Source: Chryseobacterium luteum (GTDB lineage Bacteria > Bacteroidota > Bacteroidia > Flavobacteriales > Weeksellaceae). Taken from it: a DNA stretch of 64,000 bases. The stretch lies in contig NZ_JPRO01000007.1 of NCBI RefSeq assembly GCF_000737785.1, forward strand, positions 278,513 to 342,512, given 5' to 3'. Of this stretch, positions 8,981 to 17,419 are shown in pieces; within the stretch, counting starts at the first letter, position 1; each line of letters begins with the position of its first letter. The notes beneath the pieces are model-generated. The model worked only from the letters and a program-made list of their open reading frames with translations. It ran no database searches and was not told where the DNA came from. A program made the translations under genes and the position numbers.

Positions 8981-10282
8981 TTACACAAGTTCTCCATAAA
9001 GATCAAACTCTTCTGCAGAAGTTATTTTTACTTCAGCAAATTCTCCTATAGAAATGTAGGTTTCATCGGCTGAAACCAGAACTGTATTATCTACATCAGG
9101 TGAATCATATTCTGTTCTTCCGATAAAATAGTTTCCTTCTTTTCTATCGAATATACATCTGAATATTTTCCCGATCTTCTCCTGGTTTTTCTCCCAGGAA
9201 ATCTGTGACTGCAATTCCATAATCTCTTCTACTCTTGCTTCTTTTACTTCCTGCGGAACATCATCTTCCAATACATAAGCACCGGTATTTTCTTCATGAG
9301 AATAGGTAAAGCAACCCAGTCTGTCAAATTTCTGCTCTCTTACCCAATCTTTCAGTTCCTGGAATCTTTCTTCGGTTTCTCCGGGATAACCTACGATTAA
9401 AGTAGTTCTAACCGCCATATCCGGAACTTTTTCTCTGAAATTGGTTAATAAGGCATTGGTTTTTTCATGGGTGGTTCCACGTTTCATGGATTTCAACAGA
9501 TCAGAATTGATATGCTGAAGAGGAATATCTATATAATTGCAGACTTTAGGTTCTTCACGGATGATATCAAGAACATCTTCAGGAAAACCGCTCGGGAAAG
9601 CATAATGAAGACGGATCCATTCTATACCGTCAACTTTCACCAGCTCTTTTAAAAGTTCTCCAAGTGCCCTTTTTTTATAGAGATCAAGACCATAATATGT
9701 AAGGTCCTGAGCAATAAGAATAATTTCTTTGGTTCCTTTTTTTGCCAGTTTCTGGGTTTCCAAAACCAGTTTTTCGATAGGTGTAGATAGGTGTCCTCCT
9801 CTCATTAAAGGAATGGCACAGAAAGAGCACGGCCTGTCACAGCCTTCTGAAATTTTAAGGTATGCATAATGTCTAGGGGTTGTTGTCAATCTCTCTCCTA
9901 CTAGTTCATGCTTATAATCTGCACCCAGATGTTTCAAAAGGACAGGAAGATCTCTTGTTCCGAAATATTGATCTACATCCGGAATTTCTTTAATAAGATC
10001 CGGTTTGTATCGTTCGGAAAGACACCCTGTAACAAAAACTTTTTCGACTTCTCCTCTGTTTTTTGCTTCTACATAATCAAGGATTGTGTTGATGGACTCT
10101 TCTTTAGCATTATCAATAAATCCGCAAGTATTGATCACTACAATATCTCCACGGCCTTCATGAACCACTTCTTTTCCATTTGCTTTGAGCTGGCTCATTA
10201 ATACTTCAGAATCATATACATTCTTGGAGCATCCCAGCGTAACCACATTGATTTTCTTCTTCCCTACAGATTTTGTGCGCAT
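8981..10282 (-). CDS. rimO: Ribosomal protein uS12 methylthiotransferase RimO
   Basis: The 433-residue protein carries the MiaB/RimO layout: N-terminal UPF0004 domain (VVTLGCSKNVYDSE), radical-SAM core with the CDRPCSFC cluster motif (C-x3-C-x2-C) near residue 145, and a C-terminal TRAM domain. RimO adds a methylthio group to a conserved Asp of ribosomal protein S12 using S-adenosylmethionine and iron-sulfur clusters. GCSKNVYDSE and the KISEGCDRPCSFCAIP context separate it from MiaB. It has its own promoter and lies just downstream of the polysaccharide locus. Confidence 0.95.
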   Translation of the reverse strand: MRTKSVGKKKINVVTLGCSKNVYDSEVLMSQLKANGKEVVHEGRGDIVVINTCGFIDNAKEESINTILDYVEAKNRGEVEKVFVTGCLSERYKPDLIKEIPDVDQYFGTRDLPVLLKHLGADYKHELVGERLTTTPRHYAYLKISEGCDRPCSFCAIPLMRGGHLSTPIEKLVLETQKLAKKGTKEIILIAQDLTYYGLDLYKKRALGELLKELVKVDGIEWIRLHYAFPSGFPEDVLDIIREEPKVCNYIDIPLQHINSDLLKSMKRGTTHEKTNALLTNFREKVPDMAVRTTLIVGYPGETEERFQELKDWVREQKFDRLGCFTYSHEENTGAYVLEDDVPQEVKEARVEEIMELQSQISWEKNQEKIGKIFRCIFDRKEGNYFIGRTEYDSPDVDNTVLVSADETYISIGEFAEVKITSAEEFDLYGELV

Positions 10283-10301
10283 CGTTTTGATTTTGAGTGT
10301 G

Positions 10302-10335
10302 CAAAGATACGAAATAATAAAGAGTAAGAATCAAA
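10302..10335 (-). promoter_or_regulatory. Promoter of rimO
   Basis: On the minus strand TTTG (10332-10335) is followed after 22 bases by TATCTTTG (10302-10309), matching the flavobacterial -33/-7 consensus. The predicted leader is about 14 bases. Confidence 0.55.
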
Positions 10336-10371
10336 AAATAAAAACCACTTTATGAATTTGATTTTCAATAT

Positions 10372-10917
10372 TTAAAAGTTTTGTTCAGAGAATTTGGGTA
10401 GTATCTTATCTTTTTCAGAAAGTATGATTGCTTCGCCAGGAAGTTTCCAGTCAATATTCAAATACGGATCGTTCCATATAATACTTCCTTCGGATTCTTT
10501 ATTGTAAAAGTTATCACATTTATAAGAAAAAACAGCTGTTTCGCTTAAAACCGAAAAACCATGTCCGAAACCACGTGGAACGTAAAGCTGAAATTTATTT
10601 TCCGGTGTAAGTTCAACTCCGAACCATTTTCCAAAAGTTGATGAATATTCTCTCAGATCAACTGCAACATCAAAAACTTTACCTTCCAGACAGGATACCA
10701 GCTTGGCCTGAGCATGCTCTCCTTTCTGCAAATGAAGTCCCCTGAGTACACCATACGAAGATTTTGAAATGTTGTCCTGTACAAAATGGCCATTCATTCC
10801 TGTTAATTCTTCAAACTTTTTTTCATTATATTTCTCAAAGAAGTATCCTCTATCATCTTCAAAAATTGTAGGTTCAATAATATAACAATCTTTTAAAGGT
10901 GTTTCTTTTATTTTCAT
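10372..10917 (-). CDS. rfbC: dTDP-4-dehydrorhamnose 3,5-epimerase family
   Basis: The 181-residue cupin enzyme has the RmlC signatures DNISKSSYGVLRGLHLQ (catalytic His in RGLH), PRGFGHGFSVLSE and FSYKCDNFYNKESEG with the active-site Tyr. RmlC epimerises C3 and C5 of dTDP-4-keto-6-deoxyglucose on the way to dTDP-L-rhamnose. No rmlA, rmlB or rmlD lies in the window, so the rest of that pathway must be elsewhere, or the enzyme makes another deoxysugar. It is the last gene of the polysaccharide operon, 9 bases after the WecA-like gene. Confidence 0.92.
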   Translation of the reverse strand: MKIKETPLKDCYIIEPTIFEDDRGYFFEKYNEKKFEELTGMNGHFVQDNISKSSYGVLRGLHLQKGEHAQAKLVSCLEGKVFDVAVDLREYSSTFGKWFGVELTPENKFQLYVPRGFGHGFSVLSETAVFSYKCDNFYNKESEGSIIWNDPYLNIDWKLPGEAIILSEKDKILPKFSEQNF

Positions 10918-10926
10918 CTTATGTTT

Positions 10927-11889
10927 CTATAAATTATATTTCTTTTTTAGTTTCCATTTTAGTCCCAGATATATTCCTCCAAGCGGAATAAATATAATCA
11001 AAATTATAACCCAAATTGGAAATTGCGAATAAATTAAAAATATATTGATTAATAACTGACAAACAGCATAAACTGAACTTATTACTAAATGTGAAATTTT
11101 TTTTTCGTTGGCAAAAAGCTGGTATAAGTGTCTCCTGTGAGCTTCAAAAATATTTTCTCTCAACAATATCCTTTCTGTAATCGTAAGCACTACTTCCATT
11201 CCATAAATTGAAAGCAATAGAATATACTTATATTCTCCCGTTCTCATAATAAGTAAAGTAATGAGCCCGATTACCCAGAAGCCAATTCCCATACTGCCAA
11301 CATCACCGGCAAAACATTTTGCTTTTTTCCTAAAATTAAAAAAGAGAAAAACAAGGCATGCTAAAATTGGATATATGATGAAATTTTCATCTGTAAACCG
11401 GATAATATCTTTATTAATATATGCTAATGAACAAAGGGTTACAAAACTATAGATTCCTGTCATTCCATTAATTCCATCCATGAAATTATAAGCATTCAAA
11501 GTTCCTATTATCATAACGAATAAAATAGGCCAGGTCCAAAAAGGCGTTAGATTAAAAGCTCCTGTAAAATACAAAAGTAGAATTACCGAAATTAAGTGAA
11601 CCGAAAGTCTTATTTTATTTGATAGAGTTTTGACATCATCAATAAAACTAATGGTACAAATAGCTAGAAGTCCCAATCCGAAAGACCAGTAATTATGTAT
11701 AGTCTCAATAAGGTTAAACAGACAAAAGACAATAAATGCTACGGGAAATATAATTCCTCCTCCTCTTAAAGTTATTTTTGTATGAGCACTTCTGTGGTTG
11801 GGCTTATCGATAATGTTATATTTATCCGCTATTTTGAAATAGACCAATATTGAAATAAATAATATGATAATGACAAGAATATATTCCAT
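10927..11889 (-). CDS. Undecaprenyl-phosphate sugar-1-phosphate transferase (WecA/WbpL-like)
   Basis: This 320-residue polytopic membrane protein of the MraY/WecA (GT4-like PNPT) family has TLRGGGIIFP, the acidic YNFMDGINGMTG motif, DVGSMGIGFW and the cytoplasmic HRRH loop. Such enzymes transfer a UDP-HexNAc phosphate to undecaprenyl phosphate and start repeat-unit synthesis. The start overlaps the stop of the neighbouring SDR gene by one base. The SDR plus WbpL pair is the arrangement used to make and load a 4-reduced 6-deoxy HexNAc (QuiNAc or FucNAc), so that is the likely first sugar. Confidence 0.88.
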   Translation of the reverse strand: MEYILVIIILFISILVYFKIADKYNIIDKPNHRSAHTKITLRGGGIIFPVAFIVFCLFNLIETIHNYWSFGLGLLAICTISFIDDVKTLSNKIRLSVHLISVILLLYFTGAFNLTPFWTWPILFVMIIGTLNAYNFMDGINGMTGIYSFVTLCSLAYINKDIIRFTDENFIIYPILACLVFLFFNFRKKAKCFAGDVGSMGIGFWVIGLITLLIMRTGEYKYILLLSIYGMEVVLTITERILLRENIFEAHRRHLYQLFANEKKISHLVISSVYAVCQLLINIFLIYSQFPIWVIILIIFIPLGGIYLGLKWKLKKKYNL

Positions 11890-12785
11890 TATTTTGCTTG
11901 AAAACTTTTTATTGTTTTTATTAATCCTTCTTCTGCCGAAACCGGAAGGCCAGTGATTTTTAAAGCACTTTTTATTTTTTTATTAGAGACCGCATAACTT
12001 TCAGTTAGCTTTTTTAATCTTTCTGAATTTAGAGGTAATTTTATTTTATCTCCCATCTTTGCAGTAAAGGAAATAATTCCAGCCGGAATATTCCACAATC
12101 TGCCCTTCTTCCCTGATGCCTTGCTTATAATTTCAACAAGCTGATTCGTAGAAATAAAATCATCATCGGCAAAATTATAAATTCCCGAGTCAATATTTTT
12201 ATTTTTAAGAATTTGTAATATTAAAAAGTTAAGATTGTCAATACTTAAAAATGAACGGTGGTTTTGAAACGAAGCCAGAGGCCATGGAATTCCTTTCTCC
12301 ACTATCTTATATAAAAGATTCAAATTCCCCTTATTTCCAGGACCATGAATCATACAGGGACGGATAATAAACAGTCTTTTACCTGATTGTAATTCTTTAG
12401 ACAGTAGATATTGCTCTGCGTATAGTTTTGATTTTCCATAAGGTGTTTTTGGATCAGAAAAATGATCTTCATCCAGAATTCCTTCAACAGTATCTGCAGC
12501 AGCTTTTACACTACTAAAGTATATGAAATCTCTAATATCAGATAGCAAAAATTCATTAAAAAGCTTCTTCGTTAACTCTGTATTTATTTTAAAATACTCT
12601 TCATCTGCAGATGTATTTGCAGTATCATGAGCTTTTCCTGCAAGATGGATAATAGCATCTGAACTGTTTGGAAGTTTCCAATCATTTCTCAAAGACAATC
12701 TTGAGGGATTGCAATTACACTCGACTAAATAATTTGACAGGTTTTGTCCTACAAACCCAGAAACTCCTGTGATAACAATATTCAT
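11889..12785 (-). CDS. NAD-dependent epimerase/dehydratase (SDR), WbpV/WbpK-like
   Basis: The 298-residue extended SDR has the nucleotide-binding ITGVSGFVGQNL motif, YFSSVKAAAD and the catalytic Tyr-Lys pair in TPYGKSKLYAEQYL. Its position directly ahead of the WecA-like transferase, together with the CapD/WbpM-like dehydratase at the other end of the locus, fits the 4-reductase that turns UDP-4-keto-6-deoxy-GlcNAc into UDP-QuiNAc or UDP-FucNAc. The specificity is inferred from gene order, not residues. Confidence 0.82.
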   Translation of the reverse strand: MNIVITGVSGFVGQNLSNYLVECNCNPSRLSLRNDWKLPNSSDAIIHLAGKAHDTANTSADEEYFKINTELTKKLFNEFLLSDIRDFIYFSSVKAAADTVEGILDEDHFSDPKTPYGKSKLYAEQYLLSKELQSGKRLFIIRPCMIHGPGNKGNLNLLYKIVEKGIPWPLASFQNHRSFLSIDNLNFLILQILKNKNIDSGIYNFADDDFISTNQLVEIISKASGKKGRLWNIPAGIISFTAKMGDKIKLPLNSERLKKLTESYAVSNKKIKSALKITGLPVSAEEGLIKTIKSFQAK

Positions 12786-13934
12786 TTAATAACCTAAATT
12801 TTCATGTATTAAATCCCATATTTTAGTTTCTTCAAAATTTTGTCTTACAAAATTTCTTCCATTATACCCGTGAAGTTTTTTTATGTCGGGATTCTCAATA
12901 TAAAATTCTATTTTTTGAATGATGTCCGAAGATTCATTTTTTATAAAAAGACCTGTTTTATACTCAATGATTGCCTCAGTACATCCAGTTGCTTTAGTAA
13001 TTAGTACTGGCAAATTCATCGAAGAAGCTTCCAAGGAAACAGTTGGAAAACCTTCTCGGTAAGTAGGTAACACAAATATATCCATCAAATTAAAATATGG
13101 TGCTGCATTTAATACAAATCCAGTATGTATAATATGAGGATCATTTTCAATAATTTTTTTTGATTCTTCACTAATTGAATCTCTATCTTCGATCGGACCA
13201 ACTAAAAGAAGTTTTAAATTCGCATACCTTACTTTTAAGATCTGCCAAGCTTCAATAAGCTCATTGATTCCCTTATCCTTAACCAATCTACCAACATAAC
13301 CGATTACAAAATCTTTTTCATCAATTTTTATATCAGATCTCATACGATTAATTAATAATAAATCTTGTTTTTCAGGATTAAACTTATTTTCAGTGTCAAT
13401 ACCATTGCAAGTTCCCAAACCTAAAATAATGTTTTTAGAGGGTGCATTTAAACGATCAGCATTACTAAATTCCCTTACAGAATGGCTTACACAAACAACT
13501 TTAGTTGCCAGCGTTCCTGAAAGTCTGTCAATATTTTTAAGTAAAAGTCTTTTCAGCCCTGTACTTGTCTCATAAATAATACCATGTCTAAAGTACACCC
13601 TATTTTCACTTCGAGCAAAAAAAGCAGCAATCATAGCCACCATACCACCTTTTGGGGTATGCCCTACAACAGTTTTTATATTATTTTGACGTATAAATTT
13701 ATGGATCTTATAAATTGCTATTAAATCTGTAAACGGGCTAATACTTCTTGTAACATTTACAGGAAATGGCACGTATCCTAAAGAATCTGACAGTTGAAAA
13801 AACTCTTCTGATGGTGTACATCCAAGAAAATATCGATTATTTGTTCTATTGTTAAGATATTTAAACTGTTTTCCAAAAAAATGATTAATTGTAAAAGATA
13901 CAGTTATAATGTGAAGAACTTTATGATTATCCAA
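12786..13934 (-). CDS. Glycosyltransferase family 4
   Basis: The 382-residue GT-B enzyme has the N-terminal acceptor domain (LHIITVSFTINHFFGKQ, HTPKGGMVAM) and a C-terminal donor domain with GYVGRLVKDKGINELIEAW. It also has the family E-x7-E motif in EGFPTVSLEAS. It resembles retaining transferases that add the second sugar in N-glycan and capsule repeat synthesis (PglA/CapM-like). Donor and acceptor are not determinable from sequence. It lies one base from the SDR gene. Confidence 0.85.
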   Translation of the reverse strand: MDNHKVLHIITVSFTINHFFGKQFKYLNNRTNNRYFLGCTPSEEFFQLSDSLGYVPFPVNVTRSISPFTDLIAIYKIHKFIRQNNIKTVVGHTPKGGMVAMIAAFFARSENRVYFRHGIIYETSTGLKRLLLKNIDRLSGTLATKVVCVSHSVREFSNADRLNAPSKNIILGLGTCNGIDTENKFNPEKQDLLLINRMRSDIKIDEKDFVIGYVGRLVKDKGINELIEAWQILKVRYANLKLLLVGPIEDRDSISEESKKIIENDPHIIHTGFVLNAAPYFNLMDIFVLPTYREGFPTVSLEASSMNLPVLITKATGCTEAIIEYKTGLFIKNESSDIIQKIEFYIENPDIKKLHGYNGRNFVRQNFEETKIWDLIHENLGY

Positions 13935-13945
13935 AATTTGTTCTA

Positions 13946-15082
13946 TTAATAGTTTTTCTTATTAAGGGTTCGTTTTGTATTTTTATAATCTATCGTCGAT
14001 ATATTTTTAATGTTTAATTTAACATTTTTATTATCATTTTGTAGATCTACAAAACCATCTTTTAAACTTTTCCAATTTCCGTTTGTAACATTAATTGTTC
14101 CTGTAGGTTCATATTTACGTTTTACCTTACTTGTCAGAAATCCAAAAGGATAATTATAATCATCACTAAAATAATTATCTATATTAATATTAACATTTCT
14201 CCTATATTTTATATCATCCGTTGAAAAACCAAAAAGGACAATATACAACCCACCATTATTATTGTTAAATGTTATAACATTTTTAAGATTTACATTGTCA
14301 ATAATATCTTTATGCCAACTGGGTTCTATATCAATACCAAACATTGGATTGGTTCCGTAGGTATTCGTAACTAGTAGGTTATTTAAAAAAATATTTTTTC
14401 CGGAAGTAACAGCAACTCCATTTCTTCTTGCAAAATCTACTCTCAAATCCCTAATATTGATTTCCTCACAATATCCTCCATCTTCAGAGCCAATAAAAAG
14501 TCCTTCTCCCCAAGTATTTTTTATATTTGCATTATAAACAGAAACTTTTTTAGAATTTCTTATTCCTATTCCTGCTCCCCACTCTCCCCTATTATCTATA
14601 TGTTTTTTTCTGTCCCCAATAATATTGGGATTATACATAATAACATTTTCCACATTATAAATTCTTATAATGTCATACCAATCTTTAATACTTCCAATAT
14701 CTTCTTTAGGTGAGTTATCTGGTTTTGCTAAAACTACAGATTGAGGTTGAAAATAAAGATTAGAGTTACTTCTCAAAAAAAGCCCTTTACTATTGACAAG
14801 TAATGGGAAATTAGGAAATTTGACATTACTTTTCTCATTTAAAACTTTTTGAATAATGTCTGTATAATCTACATCTCCATTTTTAGAATAATTTGCAGGC
14901 AAAGACTGTGTCAAATCATAATATACAATATTATAATCTTTTTTGCTATCGATTAGCATTCTGGATTTGTAAGTATCAAGTAATGATCTGGAAGGATCTT
15001 TATATGTGAAAGAAGGATCCTGACAGCTAAAAAAACTTGCTAATAAAATGTAACAAAAAATCAAATGTGTTTTTATTTTCAT
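13946..15082 (-). CDS. Lipoprotein with right-handed parallel beta-helix
   Basis: The 378-residue protein starts with a lipoprotein signal (LLASFFSC, Cys20). The middle has regular short strands with stacked Asn and hydrophobic residues (NVENVIMYNPNI, SKKVSVYNANIKN, GKNIFLNNLLV, IDNVNLKNVITFNNNN), typical of pectate-lyase-like or PbH1 beta-helices. It lies in the middle of a glycosyltransferase operon. A lyase, epimerase or depolymerase that acts on the exported glycan is a reasonable inference. I see no confirmed catalytic residues. Confidence 0.7.
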   Translation of the reverse strand: MKIKTHLIFCYILLASFFSCQDPSFTYKDPSRSLLDTYKSRMLIDSKKDYNIVYYDLTQSLPANYSKNGDVDYTDIIQKVLNEKSNVKFPNFPLLVNSKGLFLRSNSNLYFQPQSVVLAKPDNSPKEDIGSIKDWYDIIRIYNVENVIMYNPNIIGDRKKHIDNRGEWGAGIGIRNSKKVSVYNANIKNTWGEGLFIGSEDGGYCEEINIRDLRVDFARRNGVAVTSGKNIFLNNLLVTNTYGTNPMFGIDIEPSWHKDIIDNVNLKNVITFNNNNGGLYIVLFGFSTDDIKYRRNVNINIDNYFSDDYNYPFGFLTSKVKRKYEPTGTINVTNGNWKSLKDGFVDLQNDNKNVKLNIKNISTIDYKNTKRTLNKKNY

Positions 15083-15091
15083 ATTTTATGT

Positions 15092-15955
15092 TTAGTCAAT
15101 AATTTTTTTTAAAATTCCCTCATAATTTTTAAGAGCCATACCAGTATCTGAATTCGAATTTCTCTTCGCAATATAATAATTATCCAGTCCGAATTTACTT
15201 ATATAAAAAGCTAAAAAACTTTTTATATATGAAATCAAAATTATTTTCTTCTGTTTAATATTATTTTTTTTCAAATAACCATCTTTACTAAAAATTTTTC
15301 TTTGCTGTTTTAAACGAAAATTATATGTTTTAAACTTAAATTTCAGTGGATCTCTGTAAAAAAGTAAAGGCTCTTTTATTATTTGAAACACTGAAAATTC
15401 TCTACTTCTAAGCCATAAATCAAAATCTTCGGCTCCAATAAGTCCTTCATCATATTTATACTTTCGAAACCAAGTTGTTTTACCTGCTACTGTAGGGTGT
15501 ATAAACGTGGATTTTTTCAAAGCTTCATCATATGATTGAGGAATATAAGCCGATCTGTATCCAATGATTTCATTATTATCTCCTATTATTACCGCTGAGG
15601 AACCAACAACATCTACATCTGGATTATTTTCCAGAAAGTTTATCTGTTTTTCTATACGATCTTTAAACATAATATCGTCGGCATCCATTCTTATAAAATA
15701 CTTTCCTTTTGCTAAATCAATCTGCTGATTAAGCCGGAAAGATATTCCTTTATTCATCCCATCAATATATAATTTTATTCTTGGATCATTATACAAATTT
15801 ACAATTTCTATAGATCTGTCTGTACTACCATCATCAGTAATAATTAATTCAAAATTTTGATATGTTTGATTCAAAATAGAATCTAATGTAAAACTTAAAA
15901 ACTTTTCTGCGTTAAATAACGGAATTGCAATTGAAACTAAAATGTTCTCATTCAT
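15092..15955 (-). CDS. Glycosyltransferase family 2
   Basis: The 287-residue GT-A enzyme has VSIAIPLFNAEKFL, the ITDDGSTDRSIEI motif and the metal-binding MDADD (DXD) motif around residue 93, with GAEDFDLWLR as the C-terminal acid segment. The last 80 residues are basic and helical, suggesting membrane contact. Sugar specificity is unknown. Its start lies 25 bases downstream of the fucosyltransferase stop, and its stop lies 9 bases before the start of the beta-helix lipoprotein. Confidence 0.88.
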   Translation of the reverse strand: MNENILVSIAIPLFNAEKFLSFTLDSILNQTYQNFELIITDDGSTDRSIEIVNLYNDPRIKLYIDGMNKGISFRLNQQIDLAKGKYFIRMDADDIMFKDRIEKQINFLENNPDVDVVGSSAVIIGDNNEIIGYRSAYIPQSYDEALKKSTFIHPTVAGKTTWFRKYKYDEGLIGAEDFDLWLRSREFSVFQIIKEPLLFYRDPLKFKFKTYNFRLKQQRKIFSKDGYLKKNNIKQKKIILISYIKSFLAFYISKFGLDNYYIAKRNSNSDTGMALKNYEGILKKIID

Positions 15956-15980
15956 ATTTTTAATTTATACTTACCAACCA

Positions 15981-16850
15981 TTATAATCTGATCCAATTTT
16001 TAGGAATAAAATGCTCTACATTATTCTTTAAAAAATTAACATACCAATCTTCTGGTGCTATTACTATCTTGCTCTCATTTGAATTTAACCATGCAGCCCA
16101 CCAACTGAAAGTACTGTTTGCTATAATTTGATTTTTACACATACTCATAAGCAACATATCTTCAATCGCAGTGTTTCCATCAACAAAACAAAACTCATCT
16201 CCTTTAAAATTTTCTCTTGCCCATTCCTTATCTTCAGTAAAAATAAAAAAGATAGGATTGTTCACTTTTTCTTTAATAAGCTTAATTGACCTATTATAAT
16301 AATCAATGGTACATATTTGAAAGATTTTAGCATTGGCTTTTATGTTTATATAATCACCTCTTCTAATATGAATACTTACAGAGTTCGAACTCTTAATTTT
16401 TGAAATTAAATTTTCCAGTTTAATAGAAGATTTAGAATCAAGCTTAATTTTATCCTTTAACAATTTGAAAATATAATTTGGATACATTTCATTTTGCCAA
16501 TAACCATCATAATAACAATGATTATTTATATGTAATTCCGGGCTATGAATATGTATATTTTGTACTCTATGTTTACGATTAAGAAAAGGAAGTTTTTGAA
16601 TTAATTTACGTTCAATTGATTTTAAAGCCCCTTTGGATCTATAATATAAATTTTCATCAAAATTATCTTCAAAAAGAATTGGCAAATCAAACTTCTGAAT
16701 ATCAAGCTCTCTTTTAGTAAAATTTTTATTCTCTATTCTAGTTTGTGAAAAATATTTAACTTCCGTATTCAGTATTCCAGCAGCATATTGACCAAATGCA
16801 TACTGAAAAAGTTGGTTACCTACCCCCCCCGATATTTTTACATAAATCAT
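15981..16850 (-). CDS. Alpha-1,2-fucosyltransferase (GT11) with G8 tract
   Basis: The 289-residue protein has the GT11 motifs: SGGVGNQLFQYAFG at the N-terminus, VSIHIRRGDY near residue 150 and ANSTFSWWAAWL near 245. It would transfer L-fucose from GDP-fucose, which manC, gmd and fcl in this locus provide. Codons 7-10 contain eight consecutive G residues on the coding strand, an uninterrupted tract within 30 bases of the ATG. A slip of one base would truncate the enzyme, a known route of phase variation in Helicobacter futC. In this copy the frame is open. Confidence 0.92.
   Translation of the reverse strand: MIYVKISGGVGNQLFQYAFGQYAAGILNTEVKYFSQTRIENKNFTKRELDIQKFDLPILFEDNFDENLYYRSKGALKSIERKLIQKLPFLNRKHRVQNIHIHSPELHINNHCYYDGYWQNEMYPNYIFKLLKDKIKLDSKSSIKLENLISKIKSSNSVSIHIRRGDYINIKANAKIFQICTIDYYNRSIKLIKEKVNNPIFFIFTEDKEWARENFKGDEFCFVDGNTAIEDMLLMSMCKNQIIANSTFSWWAAWLNSNESKIVIAPEDWYVNFLKNNVEHFIPKNWIRL
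16823..16830 (-). repeat. Homopolymeric G8 tract in fucosyltransferase 5' end
   Basis: Eight C residues on the plus strand read as G8 in codons 7 to 10 of the fucosyltransferase. It is the only long G/C homopolymer I noticed in this A+T-rich locus. Confidence 0.9.
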
Positions 16851-17419
16851 TATTTTCTGTATTTTATAATTTTTGAAGGTACTCCAGCATTTATAGAATT
16901 TAGTTCGGTATTTTTTGTTACTACAGCACCTGCCGCGATTATACTTCCTTTCTTTATAGTAACACCATCAGTAATCACAGAATTTGCACCTATCCAAACA
17001 TCATCTTCAATTATAATACCATATTCACTTGAGCCTTGCTGGATCATAGGTATCTCAGTTTGTGAAAACATATGATTTCCTCCTGCAATCATACAATTGG
17101 GTGCAATCATTACATTTTCGCCTATTGAGACTATTCCATAGACCGCTGTTCCCGGATTAATTTGTGTATTATTACCTATATCTAATTTAATAGGCCATAA
17201 AGTAACAAAAGGGTTAATCTGTACTTTTTTTCCTAGCTTAATATTTTTATGATTTCTTATTGAACTTCTTAGTGATACATATGATAAAAAACCTATCTTT
17301 TTAAATAAAATGATATTAACCGGATACAGCAGAACATTCCTTAAAAGTCTTAGGAAAGTTAACATATACAAGATAGGATTATGAAGAATCTTATACAATT
17401 TTGAATTATTGTTTTGCAT
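16850..17419 (-). CDS. Hexapeptide-repeat acyltransferase (LbH, maltose/serine O-acetyltransferase-like)
   Basis: The 189-residue protein has an N-terminal basic, hydrophobic region and then left-handed beta-helix hexapeptides (KNIKLGKKVQINPFV, DIGNNTQINPG, SIGENVMIAPNCMIAGG, IEDDVWIGANSVITDGVTIKKG). The conserved His in GGNH is present. Such enzymes O-acetylate sugars from acetyl-CoA. It overlaps the end of the upstream GT2 gene by 14 bases and shares one base with the fucosyltransferase. Confidence 0.88.
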   Translation of the reverse strand: MQNNNSKLYKILHNPILYMLTFLRLLRNVLLYPVNIILFKKIGFLSYVSLRSSIRNHKNIKLGKKVQINPFVTLWPIKLDIGNNTQINPGTAVYGIVSIGENVMIAPNCMIAGGNHMFSQTEIPMIQQGSSEYGIIIEDDVWIGANSVITDGVTIKKGSIIAAGAVVTKNTELNSINAGVPSKIIKYRK

